From: an uncultured Porphyromonadaceae bacterium
GTDB taxonomy: Bacteria; Bacteroidota; Bacteroidia; Bacteroidales; Muribaculaceae
Assembly (NCBI GenBank): GCA_947177595.1
Contig: CAMWUZ010000038.1
Location: forward strand, 1-10,701
Length of the DNA: 10,701 nt
Direction: 5' to 3'
In this document: positions 1-6,662 of the stretch, piece by piece
Layout of the letters: each line of letters opens with the position of its first letter
Position numbering within the stretch: position 1 is the stretch's first letter
Notes under the pieces: generated by a model
Seen by the model: the letters and a program-made list of their open reading frames with translations, nothing else
Told to the model about the DNA's origin: nothing
The model's database searches: none
Translations under genes and position numbers: made by a program

Positions 1-14
1 CGCCAAATGTGGTG

Positions 15-46
15 CAAAGGTAATTGATTTTTTTTACATATGCAAG
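15..46 (-). promoter_or_regulatory. Putative Bacteroidota promoter firing left, out of the window
   Basis: On the minus strand, positions 22-15 read TACCTTTG, an exact match to the Bacteroides -7 element TAnnTTTG. Twenty bases upstream, positions 46-43 read CTTG, three of four matches to the -33 element TTTG. No minus-strand start codon follows before the window edge, so the driven gene begins to the left of position 1 and cannot be identified. The element is inferred from consensus only. Confidence 0.5.
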
Positions 47-66
47 CCTGCGGCGTCTTTTTTTAT

Positions 67-74
67 TAATTTTG
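67..74 (+). promoter_or_regulatory. Putative -7 element of the mltG promoter
   Basis: Positions 67-74 read TAATTTTG, an exact TAnnTTTG match. No good TTTG lies 19-21 bases upstream, so the -33 half is weak or absent. In Bacteroides the transcription start usually falls a few bases after this box, here about 78-82, which would coincide with the mltG ATG at 80 and leave little or no untranslated leader. Confidence 0.4.
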
Positions 75-79
75 TGGTC

Positions 80-1180
80 ATGGAATCCAATAGAGAATTT
101 TCAACGTCAACCTCTCCCGCTCCCAAGCAGCCGCGAACCCGCAGAACAACCTCGCGCAAGTCAGCTAAGAAAAAGCGCAATCCGCTGGTATGGACAATAA
201 TAATTATCGCCGCCGTGATGCTGATCGGTGCATTCGGCATTTTCTGCTTCCATTCATATCGCGGCGATGAAGTGTGGATATATATCCCTAAAAATGCCAC
301 AACCGAGGATATCAAGAAGGAACTCACAGAGAAAATGGGCAGCGGCGAGGCTACCCGGGTCATTAGCTTGTGGACTCTCATGGGCGGCAACCCGGAAAAT
401 GCCCACGGCGCATATCGGTTCTATCCCGGCGCGGCATCAATACGCATTGCGCGTCGATTGCAGAAAGGAGCGCAGACCCCGGTGAAACTCACTTTTAACA
501 ACGCGCGCACTCTTGATGAACTCGCTGCGAAAATCGCTAAGCCTATGGAATTTTCCGCCGACGATTTCCTCAACGCCTGCAGTCAGGAGCTACCGGGCTA
601 TGGATTTGATGACCGCCGTGCATATGTTGCGGCTTTCCTGCCGGACAGCTATGAGGTCTATTGGACTGACAGCGCGGAAAAGGTGGTTGAAAAACTATTG
701 AAACACCGTAATTCTTTCTGGAATGACACCCGACGGCAGAAAGCAAAAGCCCTCGGAATCACTCCGATTCAGACTTCAACTCTTGCCTCCATTGTGGAAG
801 AAGAATCAATGAAGACTGACGAGCGGCCTACTATCGCGCGACTCTATCTCAACCGTCTTCACAAAGGCATGAAGCTCCAGGCTGACCCCACGGTTAAATT
901 TGCGGTCGGTGATTTCTCTCTGAGACGAATACTCGGCAAGCATCTCAAAGTGTCATCCCCTTACAATACCTATCAGAATGCCGGACTGCCTCCGGGACCG
1001 ATCAGAGTCGCCTCCGCAGCAACTATTGACGCGGTTCTCGATGCGCCGAAAAACAATTATATATATATGTGCGCACGCGAGGACTTTTCAGGCTACCATA
1101 ATTTTGCCGCTGACTATGACACGCACATGGCTAACGCCCGCAGATATCAGGCTGAACTTAATAAAAGAGGCATAAAATGA
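80..1180 (+). CDS. mltG: Endolytic murein transglycosylase MltG (YceG-like)
   Basis: MltG cuts nascent peptidoglycan glycan strands from within and is thought to act as a terminase for strand elongation at the inner membrane. I count 366 residues from the ATG at 80: a basic Ser/Thr/Arg/Lys-rich cytoplasmic N-terminus (about 1-36), one membrane helix (about 37-57), then the YceG domain. The catalytic region is ASIVEEES (about residues 236-243), matching the family's active-site Glu motif; further downstream are LNRL, QADPT, SPYNTY and GLPPGPI, all family hallmarks, and the C-terminal FSGYHNF. Length is normal for the family. A GTG at 74 in frame is a possible start, but it lies inside the -7 promoter box, so ATG 80 is preferred. 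The frame stays open upstream to the window edge without another ATG or GTG. The stop overlaps the next gene's start (ATGA), suggesting translational coupling. Confidence 0.95.
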   Translation: MESNREFSTSTSPAPKQPRTRRTTSRKSAKKKRNPLVWTIIIIAAVMLIGAFGIFCFHSYRGDEVWIYIPKNATTEDIKKELTEKMGSGEATRVISLWTLMGGNPENAHGAYRFYPGAASIRIARRLQKGAQTPVKLTFNNARTLDELAAKIAKPMEFSADDFLNACSQELPGYGFDDRRAYVAAFLPDSYEVYWTDSAEKVVEKLLKHRNSFWNDTRRQKAKALGITPIQTSTLASIVEEESMKTDERPTIARLYLNRLHKGMKLQADPTVKFAVGDFSLRRILGKHLKVSSPYNTYQNAGLPPGPIRVASAATIDAVLDAPKNNYIYMCAREDFSGYHNFAADYDTHMANARRYQAELNKRGIK

Positions 1181-1419
1181 AGCAGGAATCCGGCGACGAC
1201 CTTGTAACTCTTGCCGAGTATGCCCACGACTGGCAGGCTCATATAGCAAAAGGCATCCTCGATGACGCGGGAATACCCAGCATCATCAACAACGAGCTAT
1301 TCGGAGGAATATATCCCATCGGATTCAACTCCATAGGCGCAATCACGGTGTCCGTGCGCCGCAAGGATCTCGAAGAAGCGCGTCGGCTCACCGCTCACTG
1401 CTCGGAGAACGGCGACTGA
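1177..1419 (+). CDS. DUF2007 family small protein
   Basis: This 80-residue protein matches the DUF2007 family (PF09413, named 'putative prokaryotic signal transducing protein'), whose function is not established. Typical features are the opening VTLAEYAHDWQAHIAKGIL, where family members have an extended strand followed by a helix, then AGIPSIINNE, a hydrophobic Gly-rich segment, and the final strand-helix ITVSVRRKDLEEARRL. There is no signal peptide or membrane segment, so it is probably cytoplasmic. It starts within the mltG stop codon (ATGA at 1177-1180), so it is almost certainly co-translated with mltG. Its last 25 bp overlap the 3' end of the convergent AI-2E-family gene. The family assignment is by pattern recognition; a link to cell-wall control would be inference from the coupling alone. 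Confidence 0.82.
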   Translation: MKQESGDDLVTLAEYAHDWQAHIAKGILDDAGIPSIINNELFGGIYPIGFNSIGAITVSVRRKDLEEARRLTAHCSENGD

Positions 1420-2555
1420 AACGCCTCGTTGATAACTTTCACATCCCCTTCACCTCCGCTTTCATCCCATTCATTCTCGGCACGAAGAATCACATAGCGG
1501 TCGTAGTATGCCAGCAGCAGAGTGGTGAGCGGAAGAGCGATTATCAGCCCGATAAGTCCCATAAGACTGCCCCACACCGACAACGACAGCAATATCAGCG
1601 CCGGATTCAGCCCCATCGCCTTACCCATGATTTTGGGCGTGAGAAAGAGGTCCTGAATAACCTGCACAATACAATAAACGGCTATACACTCCCAGAAGAT
1701 TGTCCAGAAATCACCACCGCCGCCAACTGCATAAACAAGGCATAGAAGTCCGGCAGGAATGATTGAAATCAACTGCAGGTATGGCACCATGTTCAGCACA
1801 CCGATAAAGAGACCGAGCGCCACTGCCATCGGCAGTCCGATTATCAGAAAACCGATACTGAAAAGAATCCCCACGATAAACGCCACTAAAGCCTGACCTC
1901 GGAAATAGTGGTTCATACTCTCTTTTATGTCATTGCCTACCTTAAATACTATCGGGCGATATTTGGGTGGCACCATTCGGCGCATACCTCTGTTAAGGCG
2001 CTCGTAATCGATCATCACGAATATCACGTAGAGCAATACCACACACCAGCTCACTATGCCGAGAAGCACAGATATGCTGCCGTTGATTATCTTCCATGAC
2101 GCGCTCAATGTGCTCTCTATCAGCGAAGCCCACTCCTGCCTGGTGAGCAGGTCGGATATCTGGTCGAAATCCACATGGCTTCTTATGAATTCATGCACCG
2201 AATCGGGCAGAAAAGCAACCGCAGCCTCAGAGCTCGCATATCTCCGCAAAATCGCTGCCATCTGATGCATCTCGTTAAAGAGCATTGGCACAAAGAAATA
2301 GCATATTAGCGCGGTAATAAACAGCACCTCGAAAAGGGTCACGAAAATAGCCGGAGTACGAGTCTTGAAATGAAGCAACCGCTTGTTGTATTGCACGAAC
2401 GGCTCAAGCATATATGCTATCAGACATGCGACACAAAACGGCAGCAGCACATCTTTCAGGGTATTGATAAGCCATATCGCGCCCGCAAAACAGAGAGCGC
2501 CTATTATCAGACGCACTACGCGGTCAAATGTATATGGCTGACGGGTATGTGGCAT
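1395..2555 (-). CDS. AI-2E family transporter (PerM/YdiK-like membrane protein)
   Basis: This 386-residue polytopic inner-membrane protein belongs to the AI-2E transporter superfamily (PF01594). It has a hydrophobic N-terminus (about 14-50 and 68-92), a soluble amphipathic middle (about 93-152), and a C-terminal block of helices from about 155 to 350. Family motifs are clear: YFRGQALVAFIVG (about 217-229), GLPMAVALGLFIGVLNMVPY (240-259), and LTPKIMGKAMGLNPALILLS (305-324), followed by Gly-rich GLIGLIIALPL. Members include AI-2 exporters, Na+/H+ antiporter-like proteins and many of unknown substrate; nothing here supports a specific substrate, and no luxS is nearby. The ATG lies 5 bp after the phosphorylase stop, so it is the last gene of the four-gene unit. 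The acidic tail runs into the convergent DUF2007 gene. Confidence 0.92.
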   Translation of the reverse strand: MPHTRQPYTFDRVVRLIIGALCFAGAIWLINTLKDVLLPFCVACLIAYMLEPFVQYNKRLLHFKTRTPAIFVTLFEVLFITALICYFFVPMLFNEMHQMAAILRRYASSEAAVAFLPDSVHEFIRSHVDFDQISDLLTRQEWASLIESTLSASWKIINGSISVLLGIVSWCVVLLYVIFVMIDYERLNRGMRRMVPPKYRPIVFKVGNDIKESMNHYFRGQALVAFIVGILFSIGFLIIGLPMAVALGLFIGVLNMVPYLQLISIIPAGLLCLVYAVGGGGDFWTIFWECIAVYCIVQVIQDLFLTPKIMGKAMGLNPALILLSLSVWGSLMGLIGLIIALPLTTLLLAYYDRYVILRAENEWDESGGEGDVKVINEAFQSPFSEQ

Positions 2556-2560
2556 AACTA

Positions 2561-3442
2561 TCAGGGTATAAGTCGGTCAAGAACAGTTGAAATCAGGTCG
2601 GTAACCGCTGTGCGGTAGTTGGGAGTGGTGTTATGGTTCATGCGGTTGGCGATAATCGAGCACACTGTCATCGCCTTGTGCCCCATCAGCCGCGACAATC
2701 CCTGAAGAGGTGCGCTCTCCATCTCATAGTTGGTGATTCGCAAGCCGTTGTAGCGGAAAGATTCTATGCGGGAATTCAGGTCTGGATTGGCGAGAGGAAG
2801 CCTCACCTCCCTGCCCTGGGGTCCGTAGAAGCCTACCGCGGAGATTGTGTTGCCGACCACCATATCATCCTTGCCGATTCTCTTCACAAGTTCTTCATCC
2901 GCATTCACCACATACGGTTTTGCCCAGAGAGGATTCCAGCCGGTGTGCTCGCAAAGAGCTTTTTCATAATCCAAATCGGCAACCTCATTTCTGCCCGCAT
3001 AGTAGTTGAGCACGCCGTCAAAACCTATTGCCTTGCCGGCTATTACGGGAGTACCCACAGGAATATCCGGTTGAAGCGCGCCGGAGGTACCGATTCTCAC
3101 CATCTCCAGGGTGCGGTGTGCGGGACGCACCGTGCGGGTGGCAAAATCCACATTAGCGAGAGCATCCAGCTCGGTAGCCACAATATCTATATTATCAGGA
3201 CCTATGCCGTGAGAAAGACACATCACCGGAGTGCCGCGCAAAGTGCCTCCCACCGTTCTGAATTCCCTGCTCTGAACGGCAAAATCACGTGTGTCGAAAA
3301 AAGACGCCACGATATCCACCCTCCCCGGATCACCGACAAGAATAATTTTATCGGTCAGTTGTTCCGGGAGCAGATGAAGGTGAAACACACTGCCATCGGG
3401 ATTAATTATCAGTTCGGACGGTTCAATTGTTTTCTGTATCAT
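2561..3442 (-). CDS. Nucleoside phosphorylase, probably uridine phosphorylase
   Basis: This 293-residue protein belongs to the PNP/UDP phosphorylase family, which splits a nucleoside with phosphate into free base and ribose-1-phosphate (pyrimidine salvage in the cytoplasm). The phosphate-binding GDPGR is at 37-41, RIGTSGALQP at 116-125 and the ribose-binding EMES at 240-243. The segment FYGPQGR (205-211) carries a Gln and an Arg spaced as in the uracil-recognising Q-x-R of E. coli uridine phosphorylase, favouring uridine over purine nucleosides. At 293 residues it is somewhat longer than E. coli Udp (253), partly because of an N-terminal extension of about 20-25 residues and an insertion around 150-195. 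The start lies 24 bp after the dprA stop with an A-rich leader. A broader specificity (deoxyuridine, thymidine) cannot be excluded. Confidence 0.88.
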   Translation of the reverse strand: MIQKTIEPSELIINPDGSVFHLHLLPEQLTDKIILVGDPGRVDIVASFFDTRDFAVQSREFRTVGGTLRGTPVMCLSHGIGPDNIDIVATELDALANVDFATRTVRPAHRTLEMVRIGTSGALQPDIPVGTPVIAGKAIGFDGVLNYYAGRNEVADLDYEKALCEHTGWNPLWAKPYVVNADEELVKRIGKDDMVVGNTISAVGFYGPQGREVRLPLANPDLNSRIESFRYNGLRITNYEMESAPLQGLSRLMGHKAMTVCSIIANRMNHNTTPNYRTAVTDLISTVLDRLIP

Positions 3443-3466
3443 ATTCGGTAATATTTCATTCGTTTG

Positions 3467-4582
3467 TCAAGCCTTGGCAAGGCGGTATCTGGCACCCGGA
3501 AATGCAAGCAGGATACCCTTGAACTCCATATCTATCAGCAGAGCCATGAGCTTGCCCACACTGATATCCAGCGCGATAGATAGCTGATTCACCCTCGCCT
3601 CTCCTTTCTCTGTAAGATAATCCACCACCGCTTGCTCCTCCGGAAGCAGTTCGGCGAAAAGAGTCTGTGTCACACTCTGTTCCGGCTTCCTCCGCCAGCC
3701 CATCGCATCTATAATGTCGTCAGGATCCGAGATAAGCGCGGCGGAGTTACCGGCTATCAGCTTATTGCATCCTGCGCTGTATTTATCGGATATTCTTCCG
3801 GGAAGAGCAAACACATCCCTGTTGTAGTCCGCGGCAAGTGCCGCCGTTATCAGTGCGCCGCCCTTCACCGCGCTTTCCGCAACGAAAAGACAGTCACAAA
3901 GTCCGGCTACAATACGGTTGCGCGCCACAAAATTGCCTTTGTGCACCGGATCGGAAGAGCTGTATTCTGTCAGCAGTAATCCGTTTGAGCGCGCTATATT
4001 CACCGCCGCCTGCCGGTGCTGCGCAGGATAGATTGTATTCAGCCCGTGGGCGAGAACCGCCACTGTCGGCAATCCGCGCTTCAAAGCCGCACGGTGAGCC
4101 GCGATGTCTATACCGAACGCAAGCCCGCTGACAATCACCGGAGCTTCCTCCAGCGAGTCGGCGAGAGCATTCACCAGACGCTCGGTAAACTCTATGCCGT
4201 ATGGAGTGGCATGGCGGGTGCCCACGATACCTATGGTCACACTTTTATTCAGATCACAGCTGCCGGTAGCATAGAGCATGAGTGGGGCATCCTCGCAGTC
4301 ATCCAGCCTGCCGGGATAAGCCGCATCGGTGAAATAAAGCGCCGCGATACTATGTGCCGCGATAAAATCAGCCTCTTTCTTAGCCTTTTCTATAAGGGTG
4401 TCGCGATATGTCCTGTCAAAAATCTTGCTGCGCACACCCATCATGGATGAGAGAGCCGAGTCAGTTGCCGCAAAAAAATCTTCCTCGCCGCCCACACGCG
4501 AAAGAATCTCGCCTGCGAGAGTACGGTTTATTCCTTTCAGCGAAGCGAAAGCAATGCGGTAAACTAAAGGCTCGCAACTCAT
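3467..4582 (-). CDS. dprA: DNA-processing protein DprA (Smf)
   Basis: DprA binds incoming single-stranded DNA during natural transformation and loads RecA onto it. The 371-residue protein has the full three-part layout. An N-terminal helix-hairpin-helix/SAM-like region (about 7-60) includes ASLKGINRTLAGEIL. The Rossmann-like DprA core follows (about 80-290), with GIVGTRHATPYG (118-129), SGLAFGIDIAAHRAAL (152-167), GLNTIYPAQHR (180-190), FVARNRIVAGL (218-228), GGALITAALA (241-250) and ALPGR (259-263). The C-terminal winged helix (about 312-370) ends in GARYRLA. All core motifs look intact. Its ATG overlaps the thioesterase stop (ATGA at 4582-4579), so translation is probably coupled. DprA is widespread in bacteria and its presence alone does not prove competence. 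Confidence 0.96.
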   Translation of the reverse strand: MSCEPLVYRIAFASLKGINRTLAGEILSRVGGEEDFFAATDSALSSMMGVRSKIFDRTYRDTLIEKAKKEADFIAAHSIAALYFTDAAYPGRLDDCEDAPLMLYATGSCDLNKSVTIGIVGTRHATPYGIEFTERLVNALADSLEEAPVIVSGLAFGIDIAAHRAALKRGLPTVAVLAHGLNTIYPAQHRQAAVNIARSNGLLLTEYSSSDPVHKGNFVARNRIVAGLCDCLFVAESAVKGGALITAALAADYNRDVFALPGRISDKYSAGCNKLIAGNSAALISDPDDIIDAMGWRRKPEQSVTQTLFAELLPEEQAVVDYLTEKGEARVNQLSIALDISVGKLMALLIDMEFKGILLAFPGARYRLAKA

Positions 4583-4992
4583 TTCAGATATTTTTCAAAT
4601 GCTTCTGCAAGAATATCCCCTCTGGTTAGCCTGCCGTTTTCAAGACATACCACCGTGATGTTCGCCCGGCACACAGGTTCCTTATCCACGGCACGGTATA
4701 TGTCCTGCCTGAAAATAAATCGCGGACCCTCCCTGCGCATACTCAGGCAACTTATCATATCATCTCCCGAAACAAGAGGGGTAAGATATTCAATCTCGAC
4801 CTTGCGGAGCACCGGATCTATACCACGCGAGTGCATGGCGTCAAAAGAAAAACCCGCGTCGCGGCAAAACGCGTGGCGGGTATGCTCCATATAATGAAGA
4901 TAGTTGGCATTATTCACAATACCTTGCACATCAAGCTCATAATCTCTCACGCTCATGAGCATTTCAAAGTCATAGCCTCCGATAGTGTCCAT
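4579..4992 (-). CDS. Acyl-CoA thioesterase, 4HBT hotdog fold (YbgC/FadM-like)
   Basis: This 137-residue protein fits the 4-hydroxybenzoyl-CoA thioesterase-like hotdog family, which hydrolyses acyl-CoA or acyl-ACP thioesters. The signature block DVQGIVNNANYLHYMEHTR (21-39) holds the catalytic-type Asp21, followed by the conserved N-x-x-Y and a Glu at 36 on the central helix. The strand region VEIEYLTPLVSGDD (about 64-77) and the RFIFRQDIYR strand are also typical. Length is normal for a single-domain hotdog protein, which works as a dimer or tetramer. It is the first gene of the thioesterase-dprA-phosphorylase-transporter unit, preceded by a promoter-like element. The actual substrate is unknown. 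Proteins of this type are often annotated as acyl-CoA thioester hydrolases in Bacteroidota. Confidence 0.9.
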   Translation of the reverse strand: MDTIGGYDFEMLMSVRDYELDVQGIVNNANYLHYMEHTRHAFCRDAGFSFDAMHSRGIDPVLRKVEIEYLTPLVSGDDMISCLSMRREGPRFIFRQDIYRAVDKEPVCRANITVVCLENGRLTRGDILAEAFEKYLK

Positions 4993-5012
4993 TTATTCCG
5001 TTTTGGTTGTGG

Positions 5013-5047
5013 TAAAGGTACTAAAAAATAACACTATCGCCAACAAA
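5013..5047 (-). promoter_or_regulatory. Putative promoter of the thioesterase-dprA unit
   Basis: On the minus strand, positions 5020-5013 read TACCTTTA, one mismatch from TAnnTTTG. A TTTG at 5047-5044 lies 23 bases upstream, slightly too far; an overlapping TTGG at 5043-5040 would give 19 bases but a poorer box. The expected transcription start is near 5005-5010, giving a leader of roughly 15 bases before the ATG at 4992. Confidence 0.45.
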
Positions 5048-5050
5048 CAG

Positions 5051-5068
5051 CCGGAGAGCCGGAAAAAA
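5051..5068 (-). terminator. Weak hairpin after the lipoprotein gene
   Basis: Eleven bases after the lipoprotein stop, a short perfect stem CCGG-CTCT-CCGG (5062-5051) could form. The T6 run lies before the stem in the minus-strand transcript instead of after it, and only CTGTTTG follows, so this is at best a weak or non-canonical terminator. Read-through into the thioesterase gene remains possible. Confidence 0.25.
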
Positions 5069-5072
5069 TGAC

Positions 5073-5852
5073 TTAAAGAACCAGATTCAGCTCCGCGTTT
5101 GCCTCGATCTCAAGTTTGGTGGTCTCATCTGTCAGACGGAGCAGCATAGGTCCGGCATGAGCCGAGCCGCGGCAGTCGATAATTTTGTCCCAGTTAAAGT
5201 CAAAACCTTTATTGAAGAGAATAAACACCGAGGATGATCCACCCATAAGATAGGTGTATGTGTAATCCGGAGTAGAGTATTCATCATGATCGGGATCATC
5301 CCACAGATAAAACTCCATAAGAGGCTTTTTGCCCAGAATTATATCGAATTTACCTCTTTGAATCACAGCGTTACCACGGCGCAGTTCAAGAACTCTTTTT
5401 CCTAATGACGTGCGGATAAATCTCAATTCGTCACCGACTTCAATACCCGGATGAGGCACTCCCTCACGCACTATTGACACAAAAAATTCAAAATAGAGCT
5501 CCGTCACGGCAATGCCGATAGTGTTTTCGGTACCCGTTACCAGATCCCTGACTGTAAGGGTACTGTTTCCCGTCGAGATGGGGCATACATAAACGCTGTG
5601 ATCATTGATATTCACAAACGGCGCGCCAAGAATGCGGGGATCGCTCACCTCCACTTCATATTTGCCGCTACCGTTTTTGAAACTGATCAGAGTGGCGATA
5701 TTGCTGCGGATTGTATAATCGGAGTTTTCAAATTCCAATGGAATCGGAGGAGTTTCCTTATCATCCTTGCAGGATGTGAGAGCACCCGCCGCAATTATTG
5801 ATATAGCGGCGACAAGTATGCGAAAGCGCTGTATGGTCAAGTTCAGTGTCAC
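5073..5852 (-). CDS. Lipoprotein of unknown function, probably surface-exposed
   Basis: I do not recognise a named family. The 259-residue product has a classic lipoprotein signal: a short basic start, a hydrophobic core (about 11-24) and the lipobox LTSC with the lipidated Cys at 28. The next residues, KDDKE, resemble the K-(D/E)2 lipoprotein export signal described in Bacteroidota, suggesting transport to the outer face of the outer membrane. Residues about 40-115 alternate strands in a way that looks like a bacterial Ig-like or BACON-type beta-sandwich (GSGKYEVEVSD, then STGNSTLTVRD and NTIGIAV). The C-terminal part (about 116-259) is beta-rich and aromatic, with an acidic loop WDDPDHDEY. 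The start is GTG at 5852: upstream in frame only seven codons precede a stop, and none is ATG. It is a single gene with its own good promoter. A structural or ligand-binding role is possible, but none is supported. Confidence 0.82.
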   Translation of the reverse strand: MTLNLTIQRFRILVAAISIIAAGALTSCKDDKETPPIPLEFENSDYTIRSNIATLISFKNGSGKYEVEVSDPRILGAPFVNINDHSVYVCPISTGNSTLTVRDLVTGTENTIGIAVTELYFEFFVSIVREGVPHPGIEVGDELRFIRTSLGKRVLELRRGNAVIQRGKFDIILGKKPLMEFYLWDDPDHDEYSTPDYTYTYLMGGSSSVFILFNKGFDFNWDKIIDCRGSAHAGPMLLRLTDETTKLEIEANAELNLVL

Positions 5853-5901
5853 TGTATTCCCGGTTAGTTGCTGTTATAAGCTTCATGTGTATAATATTCT
5901 G

Positions 5902-5932
5902 CAAAAATAGCGATTTTTCATAAACAGGCAAA
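5902..5932 (-). promoter_or_regulatory. Strong Bacteroidota-type promoter of the lipoprotein gene
   Basis: On the minus strand a perfect TTTG (5932-5929) is followed by exactly 19 bases and a perfect TAnnTTTG box, TATTTTTG (5909-5902). This is the full Bacteroides housekeeping sigma consensus with permitted spacing. Transcription should start near 5895, leaving about 40 bases of leader before the GTG at 5852. The -33 box sits at the end of a T8 run (5937-5930), which may act as an UP-like AT-rich tract. Confidence 0.72.
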
Positions 5933-5957
5933 AAAAATCACCGCCATATACACGCAG

Positions 5958-5995
5958 CAAGGTCGTCAGTGTCTTTACGGACTCTGACAACCTTG
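5958..5995. repeat. Imperfect 16-bp inverted repeat (hairpin) downstream of the suf/DUF308 genes
   Basis: The left arm (5958-5973, CAAGGTCGTCAGTGTC) pairs with the right arm (5980-5995, GACTCTGACAACCTTG) across a 6-base loop, TTTACG. There are 14 Watson-Crick pairs and two single mismatches (C-A and T-T). It begins 33 bases after the DUF308 stop and ends before the lipoprotein promoter. It is well placed to end the upstream transcript, but neither side carries an adjacent T-run: on the minus strand the first T8 lies 20 bases further on. It could be a non-canonical terminator, an mRNA 3'-end stabiliser, or a dispersed intergenic repeat. Confidence 0.6.
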
Positions 5996-6027
5996 TAAAT
6001 ATATGTATTAAAAAACTTACGGGGAAG

Positions 6028-6594
6028 TTATTCGGCGGAGAGTTCCTCGCGCTTGCCGGCGGGATTGACCGCGGAGATTTCCAGGATGGTGCTGACAGAG
6101 GATGCCACCAGCGATATTCCGGTAATGAGTGACACAATGGAGTTCATTGTGCGCACGTTCGTGCATATAATCACCACTCCGGCTATTATCATCAGCACGG
6201 GAATGATATAGAACCAGCCGGGCAACACATACGGACGGCTCCAGAAGTCCACAAAAATTATATGGAATATTCCGTAAAGTATCAGGATTCCGCCGAAGAT
6301 ATAGGCGAGCAGACCGACAAAAAAGCCGGGCGAAACCGCCATCCATATTCCGAGGGCGAGCGCTCCCACACTTGCTATGATGGTGGAAGTAGCCGCGGAG
6401 TGATCCACTTTCTCTTTTTCTTTATTCCCTTTACGCACAAGCGCGGAGATAAGGCTGTACAGTCCCGGGATAATGAACATTACTCCCACAGCCACAATAA
6501 ACCAGTCGAGCAGATTGGCTTCCTTGTGCCACACTATCAGAAGAATACCTACAATCATCACTATGATTGCGGTGAGCCAGTTATTTGCTTTCAT
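6028..6594 (-). CDS. DUF308 / HdeD-like six-helix membrane protein
   Basis: This 188-residue protein is almost entirely membrane: predicted helices at about 6-22, 29-52, 69-88, 91-115, 125-145 and 150-172. A charged cytoplasmic-type loop RKGNKEKEK (54-62) separates the first pair from the rest. The two-helix repeat with Gly-rich faces (GALALGIWMAVSPGFF, then GGILILYGIFHI) is typical of the DUF308/HdeD family; HdeD is associated with acid resistance in E. coli, but the molecular role of the family is unknown. The C-terminal tail is charged. The gene starts 68 bp after the sufS stop, and I see no TAnnTTTG box in that gap, so it may be the last gene of the suf transcript, though this is inference. 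Family assignment is by pattern and is fairly secure; function is not. Confidence 0.83.
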   Translation of the reverse strand: MKANNWLTAIIVMIVGILLIVWHKEANLLDWFIVAVGVMFIIPGLYSLISALVRKGNKEKEKVDHSAATSTIIASVGALALGIWMAVSPGFFVGLLAYIFGGILILYGIFHIIFVDFWSRPYVLPGWFYIIPVLMIIAGVVIICTNVRTMNSIVSLITGISLVASSVSTILEISAVNPAGKREELSAE

Positions 6595-6662
6595 CGCAGT
6601 ATGTTTTTATCTATATACTTATTACACCCGCAACGGCTCAATTGTTCTGCAGCGGCGGCAGG

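Noticed and set aside
1060..1069. Short TA-repeat run inside mltG
   Set aside because: It encodes the in-frame Asn-Tyr-Ile-Tyr stretch of a conserved region and is too short for a meaningful repeat.
1395..2555. Quorum-sensing AI-2 exporter
   Set aside because: The superfamily name is historical. Members have varied or unknown substrates, and no luxS or AI-2 genes are nearby.
2633..3451. A 272-codon plus-strand open frame opposite the phosphorylase gene
   Set aside because: It is antisense to a strongly conserved enzyme, resembles no family I know, and is rich in His, Arg and Cys as expected for a shadow frame.
6017..6346. A 109-codon minus-strand frame within the DUF308 gene
   Set aside because: It overlaps the same-strand DUF308 coding frame, and its composition is shadow-like.
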